A stretch of DNA of 64,000 nt. Origin: Rufibacter immobilis. GTDB taxonomy: Bacteria > Bacteroidota > Bacteroidia > Cytophagales > Hymenobacteraceae. Shown here in pieces: positions 54,024-61,739 of this stretch (positions are counted from its first letter, which is position 1; the number at the start of each line of letters is the position of its first letter). The notes under the pieces are model-generated. The model saw only the letters and a list, made by a program, of their open reading frames with translations, did no database searches and had not been told where the DNA came from. A program made the position numbers and the translations under genes. Location of the stretch: the NCBI RefSeq assembly GCF_003721565.1, contig NZ_RJJE01000009.1, forward strand, positions 62,001-126,000. Reading direction: 5' to 3'.

Positions 54024-54062
54024 CTGGTTTAGCCTTTATTCTGGAAAACGGCCGCTAAACGC
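54024..54062. repeat. Dispersed palindrome, copy 29 (degenerate)
   Basis: CTGGTTTAGCCTTTATTC faces AACGGCCGCTAAACG. It ends 7 bases before the TonB receptor stop codon. Confidence 0.65.
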
Positions 54063-54069
54063 TCAAAAC

Positions 54070-56946
54070 TTATTTCAGCAGCAAGCCATCTAAGGTAATG
54101 GCCACGTAGTACAGACCGCCAATGGTAGGTCCCGCCGCATACTGGATGTAGCGCTCATTGAGCAGGTTGGTGCCACCAGTTTTGAGGGTGATCTTACTCT
54201 CGGGCACGCGGTAGGTCACCTGGGCATCTATGGTACTGTACGCGGGCACAATACCGTTGGCAAGGGGGCTCTCCCACAGAAAAGAGTCCTGCCAGCGCCA
54301 CACCACGTTGAAGCCCAGGTTCTTCACCACCTCCCGGTTCCCGAAGGAGACATTGGCAATCCAGTTGGGGGTGTTGAAGGCCGTCACGAAGATGTCTTTC
54401 TCCGCATTGGTCTTGATGGCGTTGTAGTTCACGTTCCCGGAGAGGGTGAATTTCTCATAGAAATTGTACGTGAGGCCCAGCGAGGAACCGTAGTTGTTGT
54501 ATTTGTTCTTAGCGTTGGTGTACACGCGGTAACGGGTTTGCTGCCCGTTGCGGTTGGCGGCCAGCATAGCAATCACGGCCTCATCAGAGCCTACCGGCAC
54601 GGTATTGCTTTTAGGCACGCTCACTTCCACCTGCCCCAGAAAACCATCATACACGTTGGTATAGGCATCTAGGTCAATCACCAGTTTGCTGTCAAACAAC
54701 ACACTTTTGTAGCCCACCTCAAAGGAGTTGATCTGCTCTGGCCGGGTGGCCGAAAGGCGGGTGATCTGCAAAACATCCCGGTTCTTGAGGGCTGCCTCGT
54801 TTGCTGTGAGCCCCGCCGTTACGTCTTTATTGACCGCGGCATTGAAATCGTTCACGGAAGTGAGGGTGTAGGAATTGTCCAGATAGCCCAATCCTTCATT
54901 GATGTAGCCCAAACCGCCTACGCGCCGCACGTTGCCGTTGTTCACATAGGAAACCGCCTCAAACAAGGCCGGGAACCGGAAGCCGTTCTGGTAAGACACC
55001 CTAAAGTTATGCTGCTCAGACAAAGTGTACACCGCCGCCACCCGGGGGTTCAGCTTGGGATCGAACTCAGGATTGTAATCTACCCGCAATGAGCCAAACA
55101 ACTTGAGCCTGTCTCCAAACAGCGTCTTGGTCAACTGCGCGAAGGCCCCAAATTTCTTGTAGTACACGTTGTTTCCGCCGGGCAGAGTGCGCTCCTCAAT
55201 AGGCCGGGTGAAATCCACGAAATTGTTTCCGTCCGGAATGACCTCGTACACCCGGGCATCGGCGCCCACCAGCAGATTGGCGAATTTCAAGCGATCCACG
55301 AAATCATACTGGGCATCGGCGTGGTACAGGCGGCTTTTCTGCGTGAGCCAGGCCCCACCGGTTGCGGGCGCGCCCGAAATCACTTTGCCGTGGTCCCAGT
55401 TGTTGATGTTCCGGATGGTGTGCATCAGGTTCTGGAACTGGGGGGTACCTGGTTCGGCCCGGCCCGCATCGGCGGCCTGCCGGGCCAACTGCATGGCGGT
55501 GGCCAGGTCTGTGCCGCCGTTCAATTGCGTTTGCAGCGCCGTCTTGAATTTGCCACCCCACTCGCTATTGGAGCCGCCGCCGGTAATGTCCAGGTTGTCG
55601 GCCATGGGCTTCACGTTGTAGGAATCGCCGGTATTCTCCAGAGAGACATAGGACCGCACAAAGTAATTGGCTCCTTTCAGTTCCAGCCTATGGTTCTGCA
55701 CCACCACGTTGTCTAGCTGGATCTTGTTCCCGCGCTGGAACACGCCGTCCATCTTGCCAATCCTATACCCGTAGGCAAGCTCGGCGTTGTCGCTGAGGCG
55801 GTAGTGCAGGGCGGCGTCAAACTTCAGGTTATCTACCCGCGGACTCACCAGATCTTTCTCCCAGTAGCCGGTGCGCCGCACCAGAAACGTCTGGTTTTTG
55901 CCCTGGTAGTTCACGCCACTCACAGTCACGGCATTGTTGTTTTCGTCGCCGTACTTGTTCCAGGCGTCATAAGCCGGGTTGTTGCCTCCAGACAGCTCCG
56001 CGAAGGCGGGGTTGGCGGTATTGAGCGAATTGGGGTTTTGATCAGTGGTGGTGTTGGAGCGCCAGTCGGTGCCGCTCATGTAGCTGGCGTTGATCTTGAA
56101 GGCCCACTTGTCCTGAAAGGCTTTGGCGTAGCGCACGGCCACCTCAGACAAGATGCTCGGTTCGGCGTCAATGCCGTCTACGTGGTTGAGGCCGGTTTTC
56201 TGGTAAATGCTCAGCCCCTGGTACAGGAACGGACTTTTGGTGAGGAGATTGGCCATGCCGTTGATGGCGTTCATGCCGTACAGCGCCGAGGCCGCCCCGG
56301 GCGTGATTTCCACGCTTTCAATGTCTAGCTCGGTGGGCCCAATGGCGTTGCCCAGCGGCACGCCCAGAGTGGCGGCCTGCATGTCTACACCGTCTACCAG
56401 CTGCATGAACCGGAAGTTGTTGGGAATGTTGAAGCCGCGGGTGTTAGGTACTTTGAACGTGAGGCTGCTGGTGGTCATCTGCACGCCTTTCACGTTCTCC
56501 AGCGCGTCATAGAAGCTGGGTGCCGGAGTTTCCTTGATGGCCCTGATGTCCAATTTCTCAATCGCCACCGGCGATTTCAGGATGCTCTCCTCTACCCGGG
56601 AGGCCGATACCACCACTTCCTTTCCCAGCAGCGTCTGCGTGACCAGAGCAATGTCTAAACGGGAACCGGGCTCCGTGATCTCAAACTCCTGTGGCTGAAA
56701 CCCCACCAGCGACACCACCAGGGTAAACGGAAATCTCAGCTTGGTTTTGAGGGTGAATTCGCCGTTGCCGTTGGTGGCGGTGCCCGTCACGGTACCCCGC
56801 ACGTATACGCTCACCCCGGGCAGCGGCTCTTTGTTGGCTTGGTCGGTGACCCGCCCGCTGATTTCCACCAGGTTCGTTTCCTGGGCTTTTAGAATAGTTG
56901 CGGGAAGCGTGAGCAGAATATAGAAAAGTAAAAATCTGATTTTCAT
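54070..56946 (-). CDS. TonB-dependent receptor
   Basis: A 958-residue outer-membrane importer. After the signal peptide (1-21, ending LKAQ) come a carboxypeptidase-like domain (25-105; ISGRVTDQANKEPLPGVSVY), a plug (about 120-255; VVSASRVEESILKSPVAIEK, LYGMNAINGMANLLTK) and a barrel ending VAITLDGLLLK. It is not SusC-like: it lacks the SusC plug signature and a SusD partner. The ligand is unknown; no siderophore or cobalamin genes adjoin and I see no riboswitch upstream. Confidence 0.93.
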   Translation of the reverse strand: MKIRFLLFYILLTLPATILKAQETNLVEISGRVTDQANKEPLPGVSVYVRGTVTGTATNGNGEFTLKTKLRFPFTLVVSLVGFQPQEFEITEPGSRLDIALVTQTLLGKEVVVSASRVEESILKSPVAIEKLDIRAIKETPAPSFYDALENVKGVQMTTSSLTFKVPNTRGFNIPNNFRFMQLVDGVDMQAATLGVPLGNAIGPTELDIESVEITPGAASALYGMNAINGMANLLTKSPFLYQGLSIYQKTGLNHVDGIDAEPSILSEVAVRYAKAFQDKWAFKINASYMSGTDWRSNTTTDQNPNSLNTANPAFAELSGGNNPAYDAWNKYGDENNNAVTVSGVNYQGKNQTFLVRRTGYWEKDLVSPRVDNLKFDAALHYRLSDNAELAYGYRIGKMDGVFQRGNKIQLDNVVVQNHRLELKGANYFVRSYVSLENTGDSYNVKPMADNLDITGGGSNSEWGGKFKTALQTQLNGGTDLATAMQLARQAADAGRAEPGTPQFQNLMHTIRNINNWDHGKVISGAPATGGAWLTQKSRLYHADAQYDFVDRLKFANLLVGADARVYEVIPDGNNFVDFTRPIEERTLPGGNNVYYKKFGAFAQLTKTLFGDRLKLFGSLRVDYNPEFDPKLNPRVAAVYTLSEQHNFRVSYQNGFRFPALFEAVSYVNNGNVRRVGGLGYINEGLGYLDNSYTLTSVNDFNAAVNKDVTAGLTANEAALKNRDVLQITRLSATRPEQINSFEVGYKSVLFDSKLVIDLDAYTNVYDGFLGQVEVSVPKSNTVPVGSDEAVIAMLAANRNGQQTRYRVYTNAKNKYNNYGSSLGLTYNFYEKFTLSGNVNYNAIKTNAEKDIFVTAFNTPNWIANVSFGNREVVKNLGFNVVWRWQDSFLWESPLANGIVPAYSTIDAQVTYRVPESKITLKTGGTNLLNERYIQYAAGPTIGGLYYVAITLDGLLLK

Positions 56947-57208
56947 GCGTTTGATGTTAAAAAGTAAAAACTAAAGAGAAGTCTGAAGCGGACTAGCGAC
57001 AACAACAGCAGTGACGTCTGGCCAAGCCACACATTCGTTTCCTTCTCTGGTTTGCTTTTAAAACATCTGGTTTCATGGGTATGGAGTAATTAAGGTGTTG
57101 CTTTGGCTCCGCCCGAAAAAAGCGGATGGTTTGATGGTAATGTGATGCTGGGTTTTACAAGCTCTTGCACACGCATTGCGCCCATATCTGCCGTTTGAGC
57201 CTCCCCCC

Positions 57209-57247
57209 TGTTTAGGGGCCGTTTTTGGAAAAACAGCCCCTAAACGC
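57209..57247. repeat. Dispersed palindrome, copy 30
   Basis: CTGTTTAGGGGCCG pairs with CAGCCCCTAAACG with one inner and one outer mismatch. It sits between the TonB receptor start and the tRNA-like gene. Confidence 0.88.
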
Positions 57248-57280
57248 CTTCTCTCCTGTTCCCCTCGCTCTTACATGCAG

Positions 57281-57351
57281 CGGTCACGGACGGATTCGAA
57301 CCGCCGTAAAAGACCTTTCGGATCTTTGCCTAGCCACTCAGCCACACGACC
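57281..57351 (-). tRNA. tRNA-Cys-like gene with GAA at the anticodon position
   Basis: On minus, a 71-nt cloverleaf can be folded: acceptor GGTCGTG/CGTGACC (two G-T pairs), D arm with AGTGGCTA, T arm GGCGG-TTCGAAT-CCGTC, discriminator G, no encoded CCA. The D arm and T arm closely match bacterial tRNA-Cys. The anticodon loop reads CCGAAAG: GAA stands where tRNA-Cys has GCA, the normally invariant T33 is C, and positions 32 and 38 can pair (C-G). It is therefore either a tRNA pseudogene or a non-decoding tRNA-like RNA; a standard tRNA-Phe is unlikely. Confidence 0.6.
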
Positions 57352-57595
57352 GGTTACACCTCTATCTGAGAAGAAGAGCAGAAGCAGGTTCTGGGTATTC
57401 TCTGCTAACCCAAAACAGACAAGCAGCACCCGCTTCCATTACTCTTAATCTCTATAGAAGTAGTAGACAAATAGAAACGTTATTTTCCACACCTCCAAAT
57501 AATTTATTAGGAATTTTTAATATTATATCTCAAACCCATTGATTATCAATACACAACCAACCTTAACCGTTTAAACAGCGATTGGGCAACGGTGA
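57352..57595. other. AT-rich intergenic region
   Basis: The stretch between the tRNA-like gene and the chrA stop is AT-rich, especially 57440-57560, and holds no convincing gene or strong hairpin. Confidence 0.5.
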
Positions 57596-58948
57596 CTAGA
57601 GAAGAAGAAAATGAAGCAGACCAGCCAAGGCACTGAGCATAATCCAGAGGATCATGCCTACCTTGAAGCGGTACATGGCCAGGAGTGAAATTAAAATCCA
57701 GAGCAAAGCGAAGCCATCCATTCGGGCCCATGACACCCCACCTGGGAATAAAACCACAGCGCCGAAGTAAACGGTTAAGTTGAGCACCACCCCCACCACG
57801 GCGGCCGTCACCATACCCAACACAGACTGCACCGCCACGTTTCCTCTGGTGCGCTCAATAAAAGGGGCCCCTGCCAGAATAAAGAAAAAGCACGGCAGAA
57901 ACGTGTAGAAGGTAGTGGTGAACAAACCCAGCGCGCCCATGGCCAGGGAACCACCGTAGTGGTTGAAGCCAGCCATAAACCCCACAAAAGCGAGCACCAT
58001 AATAAGAGGGCCCGGGGTGGTTTCCCCCAGGGCCAGCCCGTCAATCATCTGGTACTTGGAGAGCCAGTGGAATTGCTCCACCGTTACCTGCGCGGCGTAC
58101 GGCAACACAGCATAGGCTCCGCCAAACGTGACCAATGCAGCTTTGGTGAAGAAGCCGATCAGGTTGCTCCAGAACGGAAACTGGTGCGTGAAAAGGTGAA
58201 ACAAAGCCAAAGGAAGAGCCCACAAGGCCAGAGTGATTCCAAACCGGAACAGGCTTCGCCCAAGGCTTACCCCTTCCCCTACCACCTCGCTCTGGGCGTT
58301 GAGGAAATAGCTTTGTTCATCATCGGCTTGCTTTTTAGTTGTCTCCTTCTCCTGAAATAAATCAGGCAACGCTTTCCGCAGCACCAGTGCCACTCCTACT
58401 GCCCCCAGAATGATAAGAGGGAAAGGCACCTTGAACACGAAAAGACACAAAAAGCTCATGGCCACCAATACGTAATGCAGCCACGTTTTCAGAGACTTGC
58501 CCGCAATCTTGAACAAGGCCAACGCCACAATGGCCACTACGGCCGGCTTAAGGCCATAAAAAAGGGCCGCCACCCACGGCACCGTCCCAAAACTGACATA
58601 CACCACGCTCAGCCCCAACAGGATAAACACACTGGGCAGCACAAAGAAAATACCCGCCACCAGTCCGCCGCGCACCCCGTGCATGAGCCAGCCTAAGTAG
58701 GTGGCCAGTTGCTGGGCCTCGGGCCCGGGCAGGAGCATGCAGTAATTGAGCGCATGCAAAAATCTGGAGTCTGACACCCACCGCTTCTGCTCCACAATGA
58801 ATGTGTGCATGATGGCAATCTGTCCCGCAGGCCCTCCAAAACTGATGAACCCCAGCTTAAGCCAGAACAGAAACGCCTCCTTGAAAGAGGGTTTCTCTGG
58901 GACTTTGAGTTGAGCAGGTGGCATAGGGTTGAGCATATTGGTTTCCAT
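57596..58948 (-). CDS. chrA: Chromate transporter ChrA (long, two-domain type)
   Basis: A 450-residue inner-membrane chromate efflux protein (CHR family) with two homologous halves. The first has FKEAFLFWLKLGFISFGGPA and LPGPEAQQLATYLGW. The second has FFTKAALVTFGGAYAVLPYA and GLALGETTPGPLIMVLAFVG. It exports chromate taken up through sulfate systems. The start at 58948 (METNMLNPMP) is chosen over an upstream non-ATG. It follows the regulator gene by 77 bases and is almost certainly its target. Confidence 0.93.
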   Translation of the reverse strand: METNMLNPMPPAQLKVPEKPSFKEAFLFWLKLGFISFGGPAGQIAIMHTFIVEQKRWVSDSRFLHALNYCMLLPGPEAQQLATYLGWLMHGVRGGLVAGIFFVLPSVFILLGLSVVYVSFGTVPWVAALFYGLKPAVVAIVALALFKIAGKSLKTWLHYVLVAMSFLCLFVFKVPFPLIILGAVGVALVLRKALPDLFQEKETTKKQADDEQSYFLNAQSEVVGEGVSLGRSLFRFGITLALWALPLALFHLFTHQFPFWSNLIGFFTKAALVTFGGAYAVLPYAAQVTVEQFHWLSKYQMIDGLALGETTPGPLIMVLAFVGFMAGFNHYGGSLAMGALGLFTTTFYTFLPCFFFILAGAPFIERTRGNVAVQSVLGMVTAAVVGVVLNLTVYFGAVVLFPGGVSWARMDGFALLWILISLLAMYRFKVGMILWIMLSALAGLLHFLLL

Positions 58949-59025
58949 AGCAAAGGCAATTTGAGGGCAAGAATACGGCACCGGCCCTACGCCCGCTAGC
59001 ACAGGATTTACCTTTTGTACCAGTT

Positions 59026-59874
59026 TTACTTTTTACGCAAAGTTTTTAGGTAAGCGGAAGGGCTTTGCCCCATCTGTTGCTTAAAGACGCGGGTAAAATG
59101 GCTTTGGTCAGAGAAGCCGGTAAGGTACGCCACCTCCACCAGTGAACAGCCTGAGGTATGCAACAGCGCCAAGGCCTTTTCAATGCGCAGCTTCCTGATG
59201 TACTCGCCAAACGAGAGGTTGTCAAAATACTTGGAGAACGCCCGCGAAACGTAAGCGGGATGGACAGCCAGCGCCTCAGAAATCTCCTTCAGGTTAAGGG
59301 TGAGGTTGGTGTCTATCTGGTCCTGGATCATCTCTTTGAGGTGCAGCGCCCAAGTGGGTACTTTCTGCGGAACGTCTTTTTGCTCTTCCAGAAACCGGTG
59401 GTAGGCCTGAAGAAAAAGCTGCTCTGTGGGGTGCGTGGTGTGCTTCTGCTTTTGCAGGTGTTTGGCCCAGGTGTACAACCCGTCATACACAACCATGGCT
59501 TTCTCCAGCAATTCCTGGTCATTGGTGATGTTGAACGCCATGCCGTGCGAGATGGCCCACAACCCCGCCGATTGCGCTGCCAGCGTGTGGTCATCGGTAT
59601 CGGCGCCGCGCACAATTAGGGCCAGGGTCTGCAGGGCGGCATCTTGTTGCAGCTGGTGCTTCTCCAGGAAATAGTCAAAGGTGCAGCGGTCCTGGTAGTG
59701 GCTGTATTCCACACCGGGGATATCGAACGGAATGGCATTGAATTCCCTGGCTTTGTCCAGCACCTGGTTTTCGGGTACGTAGAGGATTTCGGCGTTGGCA
59801 TCAATAAACCTTCTAATGAGCCACGGGCAAGCCAGACGGTCAATTTTGGGGCGTTCGCGGGTAATCCATTTCAT
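59026..59874 (-). CDS. ChrB-domain / AraC-HTH fusion regulator
   Basis: A 282-residue protein with two clear parts. Residues 1-135 match the C-terminal domain of ChrB (chromate resistance, PF09828-like): RPKIDRLACPWLIRRFIDAN, FDIPGVEYSHYQDRCTFDYF, LIVRGADTDDHTLAAQSAGL. Residues about 180-282 are an AraC/XylS double HTH: LKEISEALAVHPAYVSRAFS and SLVEVAYLTGFSDQSHFTRV. Proteobacterial ChrB regulates chrA with a different DNA-binding part. Here the ChrB domain has apparently become the sensor of an AraC regulator. It is first in an operon with chrA. Confidence 0.9.
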   Translation of the reverse strand: MKWITRERPKIDRLACPWLIRRFIDANAEILYVPENQVLDKAREFNAIPFDIPGVEYSHYQDRCTFDYFLEKHQLQQDAALQTLALIVRGADTDDHTLAAQSAGLWAISHGMAFNITNDQELLEKAMVVYDGLYTWAKHLQKQKHTTHPTEQLFLQAYHRFLEEQKDVPQKVPTWALHLKEMIQDQIDTNLTLNLKEISEALAVHPAYVSRAFSKYFDNLSFGEYIRKLRIEKALALLHTSGCSLVEVAYLTGFSDQSHFTRVFKQQMGQSPSAYLKTLRKK

Positions 59875-59921
59875 AGCAGAGAAGGTGCATTGCCAGTGCT
59901 AAAGGTACGGGAAAACAGTTT

Positions 59922-59961
59922 GCGTTTAGAGCCTCTTTTTCTAAAAAAAGGCTCTAAACGC
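59922..59961. repeat. Dispersed palindrome, copy 31, in a divergent gap
   Basis: GCGTTTAGAGCCTCTTTTT faces AAAAAAAGGCTCTAAACGC. The pair A/T at the third G is compensated in the other arm. It lies between divergent starts at 59874 and 60129. Confidence 0.88.
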
Positions 59962-60128
59962 GAGTGTTAGGCTAATCCAAAAGTTCCTGTTAAATTAGAA
60001 GAGCCGGCCGAACTCCTTCCAGATGAGACCGTATATGTACGAATTTGTATAACAGGTGAACCATGGTCATAGTCAGGCACAGGTTCCGGCAGCATCACCT
60101 CACTTTCTGACCCTGCTCACCCACCCCA

Positions 60129-61562
60129 ATGAAGGAACATATGGAACCGGTTCGTATTGCTATTGTAGGAGGAGGTTTAAGCGGTACGCTCACCGCCATC
60201 AATCTTTTACTGGCAGCCCGCGAAGCCACGGTAATTTACCTGCTGGAGAAGGAGGCGCAGAAAATGAGCAGAGGGGTAGCCTACAGCAGCAGCCTGCCGT
60301 TTCAGCCGCTCAACGTGCCTGCCTACCGCATGAGCCTGTTCCTGGATGTGCCCCATGACTTTGTAGAATGGCTCCAGGAAAACCAGCACCGTTACCCAGA
60401 ACAACTTCCTACCGCAGTCACTCCCCATGACTTTATCCCTAGAAACATCTTCGGTGATTACGTGGAACATTCCCTTTTGGCGGCGGAGCAACATGCGCAG
60501 CCGGGCGTACAGCTGGTTAGGGTAAGAGACGAAGCGGTTGCTTTGGTACCAGCCGGAGAAACTGGTGCCTTTACGGTGCACCTAAAGAACCACGCGCCGC
60601 TGCAGGCGCAGAAAGCGGTACTGGCCTTCGGGAATCTGGCTCCGGCCAATTTGCCTATCCCTACCACCAGTTTCTATGATAGCCCTTTCTACAAACCCTC
60701 GCCTTGGTCGGCGGAAGTGGTGAATGCGTTGCCCCAAGATGCCTCGCTGCTCCTGATAGGCTCCAGCCTTACCATGGTAGACTTGGTGGGCAGCTTAATG
60801 GCCCGAGGACACCAGGGGAAAATCTATGTGGTCTCGCGTCATGGCATGGTTCCCAAAGCTTATCTGGTGGGTACCAAGCCGTACACGCTAAGTCATTTGC
60901 CCTTGAACCAGCATCTTTCACCGCTGGAGGCATTAAGATACGTGCGGCAAGAGATTCAGCAAGCCCAATTAGCAGGCATTACCTGGCACAGTGTCCTAGA
61001 TGTGCTTCGGGATCACCTTCCGGCGGTTTGGCAGAATTTCACCCTGTGGGAAAAAAAACAGTTTCTTCGGCACGTGAAGCCCCAGTGGGAAGTACACCGC
61101 CACCGCATGCCGCAAACCTCCCATGCCTTGCTGGCGCAACTTCAGCGGCAGGGACAGCTGGAAATCATTCCCGCAGATGTCCTGGACATGCAGACGCAGG
61201 GAAGTAAAGCCCTTGTGAATATTAGAAAACGGAAAAAAGGAGAGAAGACTACTCTAGAAGTAGACCAGGTGGTAAACTGTACCGGCCCCTTATGCAACTA
61301 CGCCAAGGCCAAAGAACCGCTCATCCAGCAATTACTCCGGGAGGGCCTTATCGCCCCAGACCCTTTACGTTTAGGCTTGTCCGCCACGCCAGACGGGGTC
61401 CTCCTCAACGCACAGGGAGAACAAACCGAAAATCTATTCACCTTAGGACCACCCCTCAAAGGAATTCTCTATGAAACCACTGCGTTGCGCGAGATCAGGC
61501 AGCAAGCCGCCGCGTTGGCGGGCCTGCTGTTGTTTGGCGAAACCATGCTGGCTACCGTCTGA
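60129..61562 (+). CDS. FAD/NAD(P)-binding protein
   Basis: A 477-residue flavoprotein with an N-terminal dinucleotide fold (VRIAIVGGGLSGTLTAINLL) and the PF13454-type pattern GVAYSSSLPFQPLNVPAYRM. A second nucleotide-binding region SLLLIGSSLTMVDLVGSLMA and a C-terminal NLFTLGPPLKGILYETTALR follow. The family is often called hydroxyacylglutathione-like or FAD-NAD(P)-binding protein without known reaction. MKEHMEPVRI offers ATGs at 60129 and 60141; GAAGGA precedes the second. It lies upstream of a Cys-rich protein on the same strand and may work with it. Confidence 0.85.
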   Translation: MKEHMEPVRIAIVGGGLSGTLTAINLLLAAREATVIYLLEKEAQKMSRGVAYSSSLPFQPLNVPAYRMSLFLDVPHDFVEWLQENQHRYPEQLPTAVTPHDFIPRNIFGDYVEHSLLAAEQHAQPGVQLVRVRDEAVALVPAGETGAFTVHLKNHAPLQAQKAVLAFGNLAPANLPIPTTSFYDSPFYKPSPWSAEVVNALPQDASLLLIGSSLTMVDLVGSLMARGHQGKIYVVSRHGMVPKAYLVGTKPYTLSHLPLNQHLSPLEALRYVRQEIQQAQLAGITWHSVLDVLRDHLPAVWQNFTLWEKKQFLRHVKPQWEVHRHRMPQTSHALLAQLQRQGQLEIIPADVLDMQTQGSKALVNIRKRKKGEKTTLEVDQVVNCTGPLCNYAKAKEPLIQQLLREGLIAPDPLRLGLSATPDGVLLNAQGEQTENLFTLGPPLKGILYETTALREIRQQAAALAGLLLFGETMLATV

Positions 61563-61739
61563 TGATAAAGCCATAGCCCATTACGGAGCAGGGGCTTCCT
61601 TAGTATTTCCGGGGACCTACGCAATGACCATGATCATCTCCAGCGTTGATCTACCTCCTACCCGCCGGCTGCCAGAACCAGCTACCTTGTGCCCTGCTTC
61701 CATGCTCTGGAGGCAAACGCAACTCTTGTTCATACAGTC

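Noticed and set aside
53861-54062. Possible insertion-sequence ends formed by palindromes 28 and 29
   Set aside because: No transposase or target-site duplication; these are ordinary family copies.
56947-57180. Possible cobalamin or other riboswitch upstream of the TonB receptor
   Set aside because: I looked for a B12-box-like or TPP-like core on the minus strand and saw none; a covariance search would be decisive.
57176-57542. Two plus-strand frames of 90 and 105 residues
   Set aside because: They run through a palindrome and antisense across the tRNA-like gene; the RIRTAVKD type sequence is a known shadow of tRNA-Cys.
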